This document shows positions 1-9,271 of a stretch of DNA of 64,000 nucleotides, piece after piece. Source of the DNA: Lachnospiraceae bacterium A4 (GTDB taxonomy: Bacteria > Bacillota > Clostridia > Lachnospirales > Lachnospiraceae). Position numbers and translations under genes: made by a program. Numbering within the stretch: the first letter of the stretch is position 1; each line of letters opens with the position of its first letter. The notes below the pieces were generated by a model, which had not been told where the DNA came from, ran no database searches, and saw nothing but the letters and a program-made list of their open reading frames with translations. The stretch spans positions 124,001 through 188,000 of the forward strand of contig KE159530.1 in assembly GCA_000403215.2 (NCBI GenBank), written 5' to 3'.

Positions 1-624
1 GACGGGGCGATTGCGACCTCTGTCAACGGCTCAACGTTTGGCATCGACGTGTCAAGGCACAACGGAACGATTGACTGGAAGTCTGTCAAGGCATCTGGCG
101 TGGACTATGTGATTATCCGCTGCGGCTACAGAGGGTCCCTGACAGGGGCACTGATCGAGGACCAGTCGTTTCGGACAAACATCAAGGGCGCTACGGCGGC
201 AGGCTTAAAGGTTGGCGTGTATGTATTCTCTCAGGCAATCAATGAGGTTGAGGCGGTCAAGGAGGCGTCGCTTGCCGTGAGTCTTGTGAAAGGGTATCAT
301 CTCACTTATCCGATTTTTATTGACACAGAGTCCAGCGGCGGCAGGGCGGACAAGATTGACAGGGCGACACGGACCGCAGTGGTCAATGCATTCTGCCAGA
401 CGGTTGCGAGCGCGGGATACAAACCGGGAATCTATGCATCAAAAACATGGTTTGAGGACAAACTGAATATGGGTGCGATCGGCAATTACAAGATCTGGCT
501 TGCACAGTATTCTACTGCGCCGACTTACAAGGGACGGTACGATATGTGGCAGTACTCCAGCAAGGGAACAATCAGCGGCATCAGCACGAAGGTGGATTTA
601 AACTATAGTTATTTAGGATATTAA
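1..624 (+). CDS. GH25 muramidase (lysozyme), 5' end outside window
   Basis: Peptidoglycan-hydrolysing GH25 domain that cleaves the MurNAc-GlcNAc bond. The open frame reaches base 1 and continues upstream: bases 1-48 read in frame into FGID, which completes the GH25 start motif GIDVSRHNG. A GTG at base 49 is therefore an internal valine, not the start. Visible family motifs are [18 protein letters not shown], the catalytic FIDTE (DxE), GIYASKTW, MWQYSSKG and the final VDLNYSYLGY. Only the catalytic domain is seen; any signal, anchor or linker lies before the window. It closely resembles the C-terminal half of the gene at 2794-4098, so it may be a paralogue. It precedes the dTDP-rhamnose genes and probably remodels wall at the site of glycan attachment (inference). 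Confidence 0.9.
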   Translation, partial: DGAIATSVNGSTFGIDVSRHNGTIDWKSVKASGVDYVIIRCGYRGSLTGALIEDQSFRTNIKGATAAGLKVGVYVFSQAINEVEAVKEASLAVSLVKGYHLTYPIFIDTESSGGRADKIDRATRTAVVNAFCQTVASAGYKPGIYASKTWFEDKLNMGAIGNYKIWLAQYSTAPTYKGRYDMWQYSSKGTISGISTKVDLNYSYLGY

Positions 625-698
625 CAGGTATCAGGAGGCGGCTGGGCTGCATGAAGCATTTTGCATGTCTGGCTGCCTGTAACAGAAACATATAGGGG

Positions 699-727
699 TT
701 GCATTCTTGGTAAATATAGGATAAAAT
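699..727 (+). promoter_or_regulatory. Putative sigma-A promoter upstream of rfbB
   Basis: TTGCAT (699-704) and TAAAAT (722-727) are separated by 17 bases, about 35 bases before the rfbB start. The 138-base gap also holds an imperfect inverted repeat (about 628-680) just after the GH25 gene that could end the upstream transcript, but it has no T tract. Confidence 0.5.
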
Positions 728-762
728 AGTGCAATAATAAAAATTTCGGAGGTAAGGATTGG

Positions 763-1839
763 ATGAGAACGTATTTAGTAACCGGCGGTGCGGGGTTTAT
801 TGGGTCAAACTATATTCACTATATGTTTCGCAAATATGACAATGAGATCAGGATTATCAACGTAGACGCGCTGACATATGCTGGAAATCTCGAGAATCTG
901 AAAGAAGTCGAGGACAGGGAGAACTATACATTTATCAAGGCAGACATCACAGACAAGGACGCCATCGCAAAGATTTTTGCGGAGAATGAAATTGACAGGG
1001 TGGTGCACTTTGCCGCGGAGAGCCATGTGGACAGAAGTATCAAGAATCCAGAGGTTTTTGTGCAAACAAATGTTCTTGGCACGGCGGTGATGCTCAACTG
1101 CGCCAAGTCAGCGTGGGAGCTTCCAGACGGCAGTTTTCGGGAGGACAAAAAGTTTCTGCATGTCTCAACCGATGAGGTGTACGGCTCTCTTGAGGAGGAC
1201 GGCGGATATTTCTATGAGACGACGCCCTATGCGCCGCACAGCCCTTATTCGGCGAGCAAGGCCTCCTCGGACATGCTGGTGAAATCCTATATGGACACAT
1301 ATAAGTTTCCGGCAAACATCACAAACTGCTCGAATAATTACGGGCCGTATCAGTTTCCGGAGAAGCTGATTCCGCTGATTATCAACAATGCGCTTCACGG
1401 AAAGAAGCTTCCGGTGTACGGGGACGGCAAGAACGTGCGCGACTGGCTCTATGTCGAGGACCACGCAAAGGCGATCGATATGGTGCAGGAGAAGGGCAGG
1501 CTGTTTGAAACCTACAATGTCGGCGGACACAATGAGAAGCAGAATATCGAGATTATCCACATTATCCTTGAGACCCTTCAGGAGCAGCTTGCTGATGATG
1601 ATCCGCGAAAGAAGCTGGTTTCAAAGGATTTGATCACCTATGTGGAGGACAGAAAGGGACATGACAGACGCTATGCCATCGCGCCGGACAAGATTAAGGC
1701 GGAGATTGGCTGGGAGCCGGAAACCATGTTTAAAGAGGGTATCCGCCAGACAATCAAGTGGTATTTTGAGCATGAGGACTGGATGGCAAATGTCACAAGC
1801 GGGGATTATCAGAAATATTATGCAGAGATGTACAAGTAA
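763..1839 (+). CDS. rfbB: dTDP-glucose 4,6-dehydratase
   Basis: Second step of dTDP-L-rhamnose synthesis: NAD-dependent conversion of dTDP-glucose to dTDP-4-keto-6-deoxyglucose in the cytoplasm. The 358-aa protein is a short-chain dehydrogenase with the NAD-binding TGGAGFIGSNY at residues 7-17. STDEVYG (about 135-141) and Y162-S-A-S-K166 supply the catalytic Thr/Asp/Glu and Tyr-Lys. ENSNNYGP-like (here CSNNYGPYQFPEKLIP) and the full length match RfbB/RmlB. The ATG at 763 follows GGAGGT. It is followed by rfbA, and the promoter at 699-727 probably drives both. Confidence 0.97.
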   Translation: MRTYLVTGGAGFIGSNYIHYMFRKYDNEIRIINVDALTYAGNLENLKEVEDRENYTFIKADITDKDAIAKIFAENEIDRVVHFAAESHVDRSIKNPEVFVQTNVLGTAVMLNCAKSAWELPDGSFREDKKFLHVSTDEVYGSLEEDGGYFYETTPYAPHSPYSASKASSDMLVKSYMDTYKFPANITNCSNNYGPYQFPEKLIPLIINNALHGKKLPVYGDGKNVRDWLYVEDHAKAIDMVQEKGRLFETYNVGGHNEKQNIEIIHIILETLQEQLADDDPRKKLVSKDLITYVEDRKGHDRRYAIAPDKIKAEIGWEPETMFKEGIRQTIKWYFEHEDWMANVTSGDYQKYYAEMYK

Positions 1840-1859
1840 TTGAACGAGAAAACAGGACA

Positions 1860-1894
1860 GGGAACGTCTGTACCGGAATTGGTATGGCGTTCCC
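1860..1894 (+). other. Intergenic hairpin between rfbB and rfbA
   Basis: GGGAACG (1860-1866) pairs with CGTTCCC (1888-1894), and inner TACC (1871-1874) pairs with GGTA (1881-1884). No T tract follows, so it may be an mRNA-stability or processing hairpin rather than a terminator. Confidence 0.5.
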
Positions 1895-1934
1895 ACTTTG
1901 GCGTAAAGTTATGGAAGGAAAAAGGTATTAAAAC

Positions 1935-2804
1935 ATGAAAGGAATTATTTTAGCAGGCGGGTCGGGCACACGGCTCTACCCACTCACAAAAGCAATCTCA
2001 AAGCAGATTATGCCGGTTTATGACAAACCGATGATTTATTATCCGTTATCGACACTGATGCTTGCGGGAATCAGGGAGATTCTCATTATCTCGACGCCGC
2101 GCGATCTTCCGGTCTTTGAAGAGCTGTTTGGAACAGGAGAGCAGCTTGGGCTTCACATGGAATATGCGGTTCAGGAGCAGCCAAGAGGGCTGGCGGACGC
2201 GTTTATCATCGGCGCGGAGTTTATCGGGACGGATTCTGTGGCGCTGGTGCTCGGCGACAATATTTTTTATGGACAGAGCTTTTCAAAGCTGCTGCAGCGC
2301 GTGGCAGCCAAGGAGAGCGGCGCCACGATTTTTGGCTATTATGTGCGGGACCCGCGGGAGTACGGCGTGGTTGAGTTTGACGAGACGGGCAAGGCGATCT
2401 CGATAGAAGAGAAGCCGGAAAATCCAAAGAGCAACTATGCAGTGCCCGGGTTATATTTTTATGACAATGAAGTTGTTGAGATTGCCAGAAACGTGAAGCC
2501 GTCTGCGCGCGGGGAGATTGAGATCACAAGCATCAACAACGAGTATCTAAGGCGCGGGACACTGTCTGTCGAGACGATGGGGCGCGGCTTTGCATGGCTT
2601 GACACGGGAAACCATGACTCTCTTCTCGACGCTGCGGATTTTGTCTGTGCATTTCAGAAGAGACAGGGGCTATATATCTCCTGTATCGAGGAGATTGCGT
2701 ACAAGCGGGGCTTTATCACGAGAGAACAGCTCATTACGCTTGCGGAGCCGCTGATGAAAACGGATTATGGAAAATATCTGGTAGAGGTAGCCAATGGACT
2801 CTAA
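1935..2804 (+). CDS. rfbA: Glucose-1-phosphate thymidylyltransferase
   Basis: Makes dTDP-glucose from dTTP and glucose-1-phosphate, the first step of the dTDP-rhamnose pathway. The 289-aa length is typical of RmlA. Visible are the nucleotide-binding [11 protein letters not shown] (residues 8-18), [25 protein letters not shown] with the metal-binding Asp, the EEKPENPKS sugar loop and [15 protein letters not shown]. The substrate glucose-1-phosphate can be supplied by the phosphoglucomutase at 15601. The end overlaps the next gene by 11 bases, which suggests translational coupling to the GH25 protein. Confidence 0.97.
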   Translation: MKGIILAGGSGTRLYPLTKAISKQIMPVYDKPMIYYPLSTLMLAGIREILIISTPRDLPVFEELFGTGEQLGLHMEYAVQEQPRGLADAFIIGAEFIGTDSVALVLGDNIFYGQSFSKLLQRVAAKESGATIFGYYVRDPREYGVVEFDETGKAISIEEKPENPKSNYAVPGLYFYDNEVVEIARNVKPSARGEIEITSINNEYLRRGTLSVETMGRGFAWLDTGNHDSLLDAADFVCAFQKRQGLYISCIEEIAYKRGFITREQLITLAEPLMKTDYGKYLVEVANGL

Positions 2805-4098
2805 GGGAAAGAAAATCGGGATACTGTTTGTGCTGTGTACGCTGCTTGCCGTGATGGCAGCGGTGCTGTTTGCAGGCTATAGCCGCCTGATGGGAAAAGA
2901 GACAGGCACGGCGGCGAGCAGTACAGACAGTGTGCCCAGACAGATTATAGAGGCAGACGGAAAAGTGCACGGTGCAGATTTATCTGCATTTATGAAGGAC
3001 AGCGCGTTTTTTGATGCACAGACACCGGACAGCGCGGGTCAGAATACATATGATGAGGTGGATGAGAACGGGGAGCCGGTGCGCAGTCTCACAGTGCTGG
3101 CAAGCTCTGTCGAGCGCGATATCCGCGTAAAGATTGTAGACGACAAAGGAGATGCCGTCTTGGGGCAGGAATTTGCTGTGGAGGTTGCAGACACTGGCGT
3201 GTACGTCGATGAGGACAAGGACGGTGTGATCCTGATCTCGGATATCAAACCCGGCGAGTACAGGCTGTCACTGGGCGAGCAGCCCGGTTTTAAAGTGCCG
3301 GCAGCGCCCGTCAATGTCCGGGTGAAATCCATTGTGTCCTACACGGTCATTGATGATATTGACTTTTTCGTACATGCGGAGTCTGAGGTGGACTTCTTAA
3401 AGGAGGATACCGAGAATAAGAAGATTGACAGCGGCGATGAGGATGACACGCAGTACAAAGCACTCCTTGATATGGAGGACGAGCGCGACAACGCAGTACA
3501 GCTTGGTATTGACGTATCCAAGTGGAACGGTGAGATTGACTGGGAGGTTGTGAAGGCGGAGGGCGTGGATTTTGCCATTATACGGTGCGGCTACCGAGGT
3601 TCTTCCTCTGGCTGGCTGATCGAGGACCCATATTTTTACAAAAATCTGACAGGTGCGAAGAAGGCGGGCATCAAGGTCGGCGTGTACTTCTTTACGCAGG
3701 CAACAGACTTGGTTGAGGCGGTCGAGGAGGCGAGTATGGTCGTGTCCCTGATTGGCGACACCGAGATTGACTATCCAGTCTTTATTGACACGGAGGGCGC
3801 CGGCGGAAACGGCAGGGCAGACGGCTTAGATGCAGGCACAAGAACAGCAGTGGTCAATGCATTCTGCCAGACGATACAGAATGCGGGGCTGGACGCGGGC
3901 GTGTACGCAAGCCGTAACTGGTATCTGAACAATCTTTTGTTAGAGGAGATGAACGCGCCGAACATATGGCTCGCGGAGTACAGACAGACACCAGAGTACG
4001 AAGGGCGCTATGATATGTGGCAGTACACTTCGAGTGGTGCAGTTGCCGGAATCGAGGGAAGAGTGGACCTCAATGTCAGCTATCTGGGGATAAATTAA
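2794..4098 (+). CDS. Membrane-anchored GH25 muramidase
   Basis: A 434-aa protein with a short basic N-terminus and one hydrophobic segment (about residues 8-29), which suggests a membrane anchor or uncleaved signal. An extracellular region of about 200 residues follows, containing a beta-rich stretch (about 95-190) and an acidic linker. The C-terminal GH25 domain runs from about residue 237 to the end ([26 protein letters not shown], catalytic [22 protein letters not shown]). It should cleave peptidoglycan glycan strands outside the cell. It sits between rfbA, which it overlaps by 11 bases, and rfbC. That position is unusual and suggests a role in wall remodelling during glycopolymer attachment (inference). 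The beta-rich stretch was not assigned to a family. Confidence 0.88.
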   Translation: MDSKGKKIGILFVLCTLLAVMAAVLFAGYSRLMGKETGTAASSTDSVPRQIIEADGKVHGADLSAFMKDSAFFDAQTPDSAGQNTYDEVDENGEPVRSLTVLASSVERDIRVKIVDDKGDAVLGQEFAVEVADTGVYVDEDKDGVILISDIKPGEYRLSLGEQPGFKVPAAPVNVRVKSIVSYTVIDDIDFFVHAESEVDFLKEDTENKKIDSGDEDDTQYKALLDMEDERDNAVQLGIDVSKWNGEIDWEVVKAEGVDFAIIRCGYRGSSSGWLIEDPYFYKNLTGAKKAGIKVGVYFFTQATDLVEAVEEASMVVSLIGDTEIDYPVFIDTEGAGGNGRADGLDAGTRTAVVNAFCQTIQNAGLDAGVYASRNWYLNNLLLEEMNAPNIWLAEYRQTPEYEGRYDMWQYTSSGAVAGIEGRVDLNVSYLGIN

Positions 4099-4166
4099 AT
4101 GCCATTGCACGCGCTTGCATTGAGAGGAAAAGTTTATAGATATTTTATAGAAAGGAATTTGAAAAA

Positions 4167-4733
4167 ATGGGAAAGATTACAGTAGAGGAATGTGTCGCGG
4201 ACGGAGTGGTCATAGAGGGGCTGAAAGTGATCACGCCGCAGGTTTTCGGCGACAACAGAGGTTTTTTTATGGAGACATATAATTATAATGATTTCAAGGA
4301 AGCCGGCATTGACCAAGTGTTTGTGCAGGACAATCAGTCTGCGTCAAAAAAGGGCGTGCTGCGGGGACTTCATTTCCAGAAGGAGTTTCCGCAGGACAAG
4401 CTGGTGCGCGCGGTGCGCGGCGAAGTATTTGATGTGGCGGTGGATTTAAGAGCGGGTTCTAAGACATTTGGAAAATGGTTTGGCGTCCTCTTGTCTGAGG
4501 AGAACAAGAAACAGTTCTTTGTCCCCAAGAATTTTGCACACGGTTTTCTGGTGCTGTCTGACTATGCGGAGTTTTGCTATAAATGTACGGATTTCTATCA
4601 TCCAAATGACGAGGGCGGCCTGCTGTGGAGTGACCCGGATATCGGCATCCAGTGGCCAATCCCGGAGGGCATGGAGCTGATCTTTTCTGAGAAGGACCTG
4701 AAATGGGGCGGTATAAAGGATTTCAAACGATGA
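4167..4733 (+). CDS. rfbC: dTDP-4-dehydrorhamnose 3,5-epimerase
   Basis: Third step of dTDP-L-rhamnose synthesis: epimerises C3 and C5 of the 4-keto sugar. The 188-aa length and cupin motifs fit RmlC: ITPQVFGDNRGFFMETYN, DNQSASKKGVLRGLHFQ with the catalytic His, VRAVRGEVFDVAVDLR, and FAHGFLVLSDYAEFCYKCTDFY. The ATG at 4167 lies 10 bases after AAAGGAA. Its TGA overlaps the ATG of the exporter permease (ATGA at 4730-4733). The last pathway enzyme, RfbD, is not in the window. Confidence 0.97.
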   Translation: MGKITVEECVADGVVIEGLKVITPQVFGDNRGFFMETYNYNDFKEAGIDQVFVQDNQSASKKGVLRGLHFQKEFPQDKLVRAVRGEVFDVAVDLRAGSKTFGKWFGVLLSEENKKQFFVPKNFAHGFLVLSDYAEFCYKCTDFYHPNDEGGLLWSDPDIGIQWPIPEGMELIFSEKDLKWGGIKDFKR

Positions 4734-5731
4734 GAAAAGGGGTATCCAAGACAACAGTCAAGCTGCTTGTGACACTTGCGGCGGCAGTGCTTGCAGCCAT
4801 CATTATCATTCATCACAACCCGCTTGCAGACCCGCAGGAGGAGACGGTCAAAAAGGTGATTGCCTGTTTGATGATTGCCGGTGCAATGGCAATATTCTAC
4901 CGGTTTTATGACAGGCTGGTTTCCCTGCCGATCGAGCTGTGGCAGTCGAGACAACTGGTCTGGAAGCTCTCGAAGAATGATTTCAAAAACCGCTATGCAG
5001 GGTCGTATCTCGGCCGCGTGTGGGCGTTTACACAGCCGGTTGTCACCGTCTTGCTATACTGGTTTGTGTTCGGTCATGTGATGGGGCAGGACAAGAAGGA
5101 GATTCTGACTGCCGGCGTGGAGGCGCCGTATGTACTGTGGCTCACAGCGGGGCTGGTGCCGTGGTTTTATTTTAGTGAGGCGATCAATAACGGGACGACT
5201 TCGCTTCTGGAGTACAGCTATCTGGTGAAGAAGGTGGTGTTCAAGATCAGCATCATTCCGATTGTCAAGCTGATTGCGGCGTCGTTTGTCCATTTATTCT
5301 TTGTGGCGTTTATGCTGATTGTCTATTTTGTGTATGGCTATGCACCGTCCGTTTATCTGCTGCAACTGCTTTACTATACGTTTTGCATGTTTATGTTTGT
5401 GCTGGCGCTCAGTTATTCGACTTGTGCAATCGTGATTTTTTTCAGGGATTTGACGCAGATTATCAATATCATGCTGCAAGTGGGCATGTGGGCAACCCCG
5501 ATTTTGTGGAATATCTCCATGCTGGATCGGAGTCCTGTTTTGCAGAAAATTTTGAAAATTAATCCTGTATTTTATATCGTAAATGGCTACCGTGATACGA
5601 TGTTTGCAGAGAAGTGGTTCTGGCAGGATTTTTACTCGACATCTTATTTCTGGATTGTGACGGTGGTATTATTCGGGCTGGGGGCACTGATCTTCCGGCG
5701 GCTGAAGGTGCACTTTGCAGATGTATTGTAA
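4730..5731 (+). CDS. ABC-2 type polysaccharide export permease (Wzm-like)
   Basis: Membrane subunit that, with the next gene, moves an undecaprenyl-linked polysaccharide across the cytoplasmic membrane. The ATG at 4730 overlaps the rfbC stop (ATGA) and has AAAGGA 9 bases upstream; an upstream in-frame ATG at 4703 has no such site. The 333-aa protein begins with two extra hydrophobic segments (about residues 5-55). Next comes the family stretch LVWKLSKNDFKNRYAGSYLG, then six membrane segments including VLLYWFVFG, LTAGLVPWFYFSEA and the aromatic C-terminal region FWIVTVVLFGLGALIFRRLK. The N-terminal pair of segments is longer than in typical Wzm/TagG proteins. Confidence 0.9.
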   Translation: MRKGVSKTTVKLLVTLAAAVLAAIIIIHHNPLADPQEETVKKVIACLMIAGAMAIFYRFYDRLVSLPIELWQSRQLVWKLSKNDFKNRYAGSYLGRVWAFTQPVVTVLLYWFVFGHVMGQDKKEILTAGVEAPYVLWLTAGLVPWFYFSEAINNGTTSLLEYSYLVKKVVFKISIIPIVKLIAASFVHLFFVAFMLIVYFVYGYAPSVYLLQLLYYTFCMFMFVLALSYSTCAIVIFFRDLTQIINIMLQVGMWATPILWNISMLDRSPVLQKILKINPVFYIVNGYRDTMFAEKWFWQDFYSTSYFWIVTVVLFGLGALIFRRLKVHFADVL

Positions 5732-5759
5732 CAGGCAGAACATGCAGATGGGAGAAGCA

Positions 5760-7136
5760 ATGGGAGACAAAACATACGAAAACAGGGAGACTGCGATCGC
5801 AGTAAAGAATGTCAGTAAAGTATACAAACTCTATGACAAGCCCATGGACAGGCTCAAGGAGGCGCTCAGGCTGACCAGAAAGCAGAAGTATCATGAGTCG
5901 CACGCGCTGTCCGATGTGAGCTTTGAGATTAAACAGGGAGAGTGCGTTGGAATTATCGGGACAAACGGTTCCGGCAAATCGACTATTCTAAAGATTATCA
6001 CAGGGGTGCTCAATCCCTCAGGCGGCAGTGTCGCTGTCAATGGGCGCATTTCTGCGCTGCTGGAGCTGGGGGCGGGCTTTAATCAAGAGTATTCGGGCAT
6101 GGAGAACATCTATCTCAATGGGACGATGAACGGGTTTTCCAAGGAGGAGATTGATGCGCGGCTTCAGGATATTCTTGATTTTGCAGATATTGGGGACTAT
6201 GTGTACCAGCCGGTAAAGACGTACTCGAGCGGTATGTTTGTGCGTCTTGCCTTCTCGGTGGCAATCAATATTGATCCGGAGATTTTGATCGTCGATGAGG
6301 CGCTCTCTGTCGGGGATGTCTTTTTTCAGGCAAAGTGTTATCACAAGTTTGATGAGTTCAAAAAAATGGGAAAGACGATTATGATCGTGAGCCATGATTT
6401 GAGCAGCATCGCAAAGTACTGCGACCGTGTAATCCTGCTCAATCAGGGCGTCAAGCTTGGCGAAGGGTCTCCAAAGGATATGATTGATGACTTTAAGCGC
6501 GTCCTGGTAGGGCAGTATGAGCTGCCGGAACCCAAGTCCGAGCAGAGCCTTTTGAATGATGCCGATGTGCAGGAGGCAGTGCAGACCCGGGCGGCAGTCC
6601 AGAAGCGTGCAAGGGCACCGGAGACACAGGAGTCCAGGACACTTGAATACGGCACGCAGGAAGCCCAGATTGAGGAAATCTATCTGACAGATGACCGCGG
6701 CACGCAGACCAATGCCATTATCAAAGGGCTTCGTTTTCATATTCATATGAGGGTCAAATTCAATCAGGACCTGCCTGCGCCAATCTTTGCCTTCTCGATT
6801 AAGACGGCAAAGGGCACAGAGATTACAGGCACAAATACAATGTTTGAGAAGGCGTTTTTAGAGCCGGTCACGGCAGGAAGCGTCAAGGACATAACCTTTA
6901 CACAGAAAATGTCCTTGCAGGGCGGTGAGTATCTGATTTCCTTTGGCGTGACAGGCTATGAGGGAAATGATTTTAAGGTGTATCACAGGCTTTATGATGC
7001 GATTGATGTGACGGTGGTATCGGACAAGAATACGGTGGGCTATTATGACATGGATTCCACGGTATCTGTCACGGACGCAAAAGCATCGTACTCGGAAAAG
7101 ATTATACCTTATGCAAAGGTTCAGGGGGAGCAGTGA
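5760..7136 (+). CDS. ABC exporter ATPase with C-terminal glycan-binding-like domain (Wzt-like)
   Basis: ATPase partner of the upstream permease. ATG 5760 follows GGAG with 5-base spacing; ATGs at 5742 and 5748 are possible but less well placed. The 458-aa product has Walker A GTNGSGKST (about residues 67-75), the Wzt/TagH-type signature YSSGMFVRLAFS, Walker B ILIVDEALSVGD and the H-loop VSHD. After residue about 245 a charged linker leads to a beta-rich C-terminal domain (about 300-458). That layout matches Wzt proteins that recognise a modified glycan end, and not the short TagH-type ATPases without such a domain. The WbdD-like gene directly downstream makes end-recognition plausible (inference). 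Confidence 0.9.
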   Translation: MGDKTYENRETAIAVKNVSKVYKLYDKPMDRLKEALRLTRKQKYHESHALSDVSFEIKQGECVGIIGTNGSGKSTILKIITGVLNPSGGSVAVNGRISALLELGAGFNQEYSGMENIYLNGTMNGFSKEEIDARLQDILDFADIGDYVYQPVKTYSSGMFVRLAFSVAINIDPEILIVDEALSVGDVFFQAKCYHKFDEFKKMGKTIMIVSHDLSSIAKYCDRVILLNQGVKLGEGSPKDMIDDFKRVLVGQYELPEPKSEQSLLNDADVQEAVQTRAAVQKRARAPETQESRTLEYGTQEAQIEEIYLTDDRGTQTNAIIKGLRFHIHMRVKFNQDLPAPIFAFSIKTAKGTEITGTNTMFEKAFLEPVTAGSVKDITFTQKMSLQGGEYLISFGVTGYEGNDFKVYHRLYDAIDVTVVSDKNTVGYYDMDSTVSVTDAKASYSEKIIPYAKVQGEQ

Positions 7137-7142
7137 AGGCAT

Positions 7143-9227
7143 ATGCAGGCACGTATGGAAAAAATCGGGAACGTAGTGTTGGATTATACTTATTATGAGG
7201 GGCAGGATTTTTATACAGATGGCGAGATTGAGGATGAGATGTTAGACATTGCGATGAACAATCCGCCGGAGCGGTTTCCAGAGATCATCGAGGAGAGAAA
7301 AAGCTGGCCAATTTTCTACCATTTCTCACCGCTGCGCTCGAATATCATCGACTGGCTGCCCTTCAAAAAGACAGATAAAATTCTTGAGATCGGTGCAGGC
7401 TGCGGCGCAGTCACAGGCGCGCTTGCAAGGAGGGCGGGCAGTGTCACCTGTGTGGATTTATCGAGAAAGCGCAGCTTGGTGAATGCCTACCGCAACCGTG
7501 ACATGGACAATATCACGATCATGGTCGGCAATTTTAAGGATATTGAGCCGCATCTTGACGAGGATTATGACTATGTACTGCTGATCGGGGTTTTTGAGTA
7601 TGGGCAGGCGTATATTGGCGGGGCGGCACCCTATGAGGATTTTATGAAAATCTGTAACCGCCATCACAAGCCAGAGGGAAGTCTGGTGATTGCAATCGAA
7701 AATAAGTTCGGACTCAAGTACTGGGCGGGCTGCCGTGAAGATCATCTGGGGACGTATTTCTCGGGACTTGAGGGATACCACGAGGGCGGATCGGCGAGAA
7801 CCTTTACCAGACATGGACTCGAGAAGCTCCTCGCGTCGGCGGGCATTGCGTCGTATGCATTTTACTATCCATATCCGGACTATAAGTTTCCGACAGCCAT
7901 CTATTCTGACGCGTATCTTCCGAAGAAGGGAGAGCTGTGCAATAATCTGAGAAATTTTGACAGAGAGCGGGTTCTTTTATTTGATGAAAAACAGGTGTTT
8001 GATGAAATTATAGAGGAGGGAGAGTTTCCATTATTTTCTAATTCCTATCTGGTGGTGGCGGGGGCAATTCCAGAAGTCCTCTACACGAAATTTTCCAACG
8101 ACCGGGTGCCGCGGTGGGCGGTCCGCACGTCGATTGTCGGGAGGACGCCGGAGACTTTGCGTGTGGAGAAGCAGCCGGACACGGAGGCGGCCTGCAGGCA
8201 TCTGCTGAATACGATGCACGCGTATGAACAGCTCTCCAAGCGCTACGAGGGGACCAAAATTGATATCAACAAATGCAAAATGATAGAGGCGGATATTCAA
8301 AACGGGCTTGCCTTTGAGTTCTGCAAGGGAAGAACCTTGGAGTCGCTCTTGGACGAATGTCTGGGGCGGGCGGATGTCGCAGGCTTTAAGGCGCTGGCCG
8401 AGGAGTATCTGTACTGGCTTCACTACAATGAGGAGGCTTATGCCATAAGCAATTTTGACTTTATTTTTCCGAATATTCTTGTGGATGGCGGGCGGTGGCA
8501 TATCATTGACTATGAGTGGACCTTTGACAAGCATATTGATGCGGCGGACATTGCGTTTCGCGCCTTTTATAACTATACATTGGGCGGTGAGACGAGAAAA
8601 TCCTGCGAAGATCTGCTCATGAAGGATTTGCTGGGATTCTCAGAGAGTGCGCTCAAGGCGGCTGTCGCGGACGAGCGGGAGTTTCAGATGCGCATTACGG
8701 GCAGCCGCGCATCGGCTGAGCGTATGCGTGAGCTGATTGGCAACAGGGCGTATGCGCTGGAGGGGATGCTCAAATACTGTAATCATGCGGATCTTCAGTA
8801 TGCGGCGCAGATTTTTGTGGACTACGGGGAAGGCTTCAGCGAGAAGGATTCTGTCAGGCTGCTGGACTGTTATGTCAAGGAACGATATCTTACAATTGAG
8901 TATGATATTCCGGCGGGCGCTGTGGGCGTGCGCATTGACCCCTGTTCATTTTCGTGTGCGGTTGAGCTGCGTGCGCTTCGGGTAAATGGCAGGGTGTACA
9001 CAACAGATGAGATTCAGGTAAATGGCGTGTGGCAGGCGTGCGGCTGGGTGGTGTTTGACAATGGAGACCCCAATTTTGTCATTCAGGTGACGGGAGGCGG
9101 GCATCTGAGTGTGGATATGGATGTGCTGGAGCTGCCGCAGCCGCTTGCCAGCCAGCTTGCAACGCAGGAGACAAAAGAAGGGCTGGTCACGAGGACAAAG
9201 TCGTTTTTAAGAACCAGACTGAAATAA
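7143..9227 (+). CDS. Bifunctional SAM methyltransferase / kinase-like protein, WbdD-like
   Basis: A 694-aa cytoplasmic protein. The N-terminal class I SAM-methyltransferase domain shows motif I ILEIGAGCGAVTGAL (about residues 80-94), the acidic VTCVDLS, and YDYVLLIGVFEYG. The middle part looks kinase-like. A possible nucleotide-binding lysine lies in LRVEKQP (about 343). A catalytic-loop-like stretch, NFDFIFPNILVDGG followed by WHIIDYEWTFD (about 436-462), resembles aminoglycoside-kinase and WbdD folds. The last 100 residues are beta-rich. WbdD in E. coli O8/O9a methylates, or phosphorylates and methylates, the glycan end to stop growth and allow Wzt-dependent export. Its position right after a long Wzt supports the same role here. 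The methyltransferase call is firm; the kinase call and substrate are inference. Confidence 0.75.
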   Translation: MQARMEKIGNVVLDYTYYEGQDFYTDGEIEDEMLDIAMNNPPERFPEIIEERKSWPIFYHFSPLRSNIIDWLPFKKTDKILEIGAGCGAVTGALARRAGSVTCVDLSRKRSLVNAYRNRDMDNITIMVGNFKDIEPHLDEDYDYVLLIGVFEYGQAYIGGAAPYEDFMKICNRHHKPEGSLVIAIENKFGLKYWAGCREDHLGTYFSGLEGYHEGGSARTFTRHGLEKLLASAGIASYAFYYPYPDYKFPTAIYSDAYLPKKGELCNNLRNFDRERVLLFDEKQVFDEIIEEGEFPLFSNSYLVVAGAIPEVLYTKFSNDRVPRWAVRTSIVGRTPETLRVEKQPDTEAACRHLLNTMHAYEQLSKRYEGTKIDINKCKMIEADIQNGLAFEFCKGRTLESLLDECLGRADVAGFKALAEEYLYWLHYNEEAYAISNFDFIFPNILVDGGRWHIIDYEWTFDKHIDAADIAFRAFYNYTLGGETRKSCEDLLMKDLLGFSESALKAAVADEREFQMRITGSRASAERMRELIGNRAYALEGMLKYCNHADLQYAAQIFVDYGEGFSEKDSVRLLDCYVKERYLTIEYDIPAGAVGVRIDPCSFSCAVELRALRVNGRVYTTDEIQVNGVWQACGWVVFDNGDPNFVIQVTGGGHLSVDMDVLELPQPLASQLATQETKEGLVTRTKSFLRTRLK

Positions 9228-9271
9228 AATTCAGATAAAAATAAAGCTCAGATGGAGAGAGCGGGGATAGA

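Noticed and set aside
1-4098. Prophage endolysin region because of the GH25 genes
   Set aside because: No holin, tail or other phage genes are present. One GH25 protein has its own membrane anchor and both lie among sugar-nucleotide genes.
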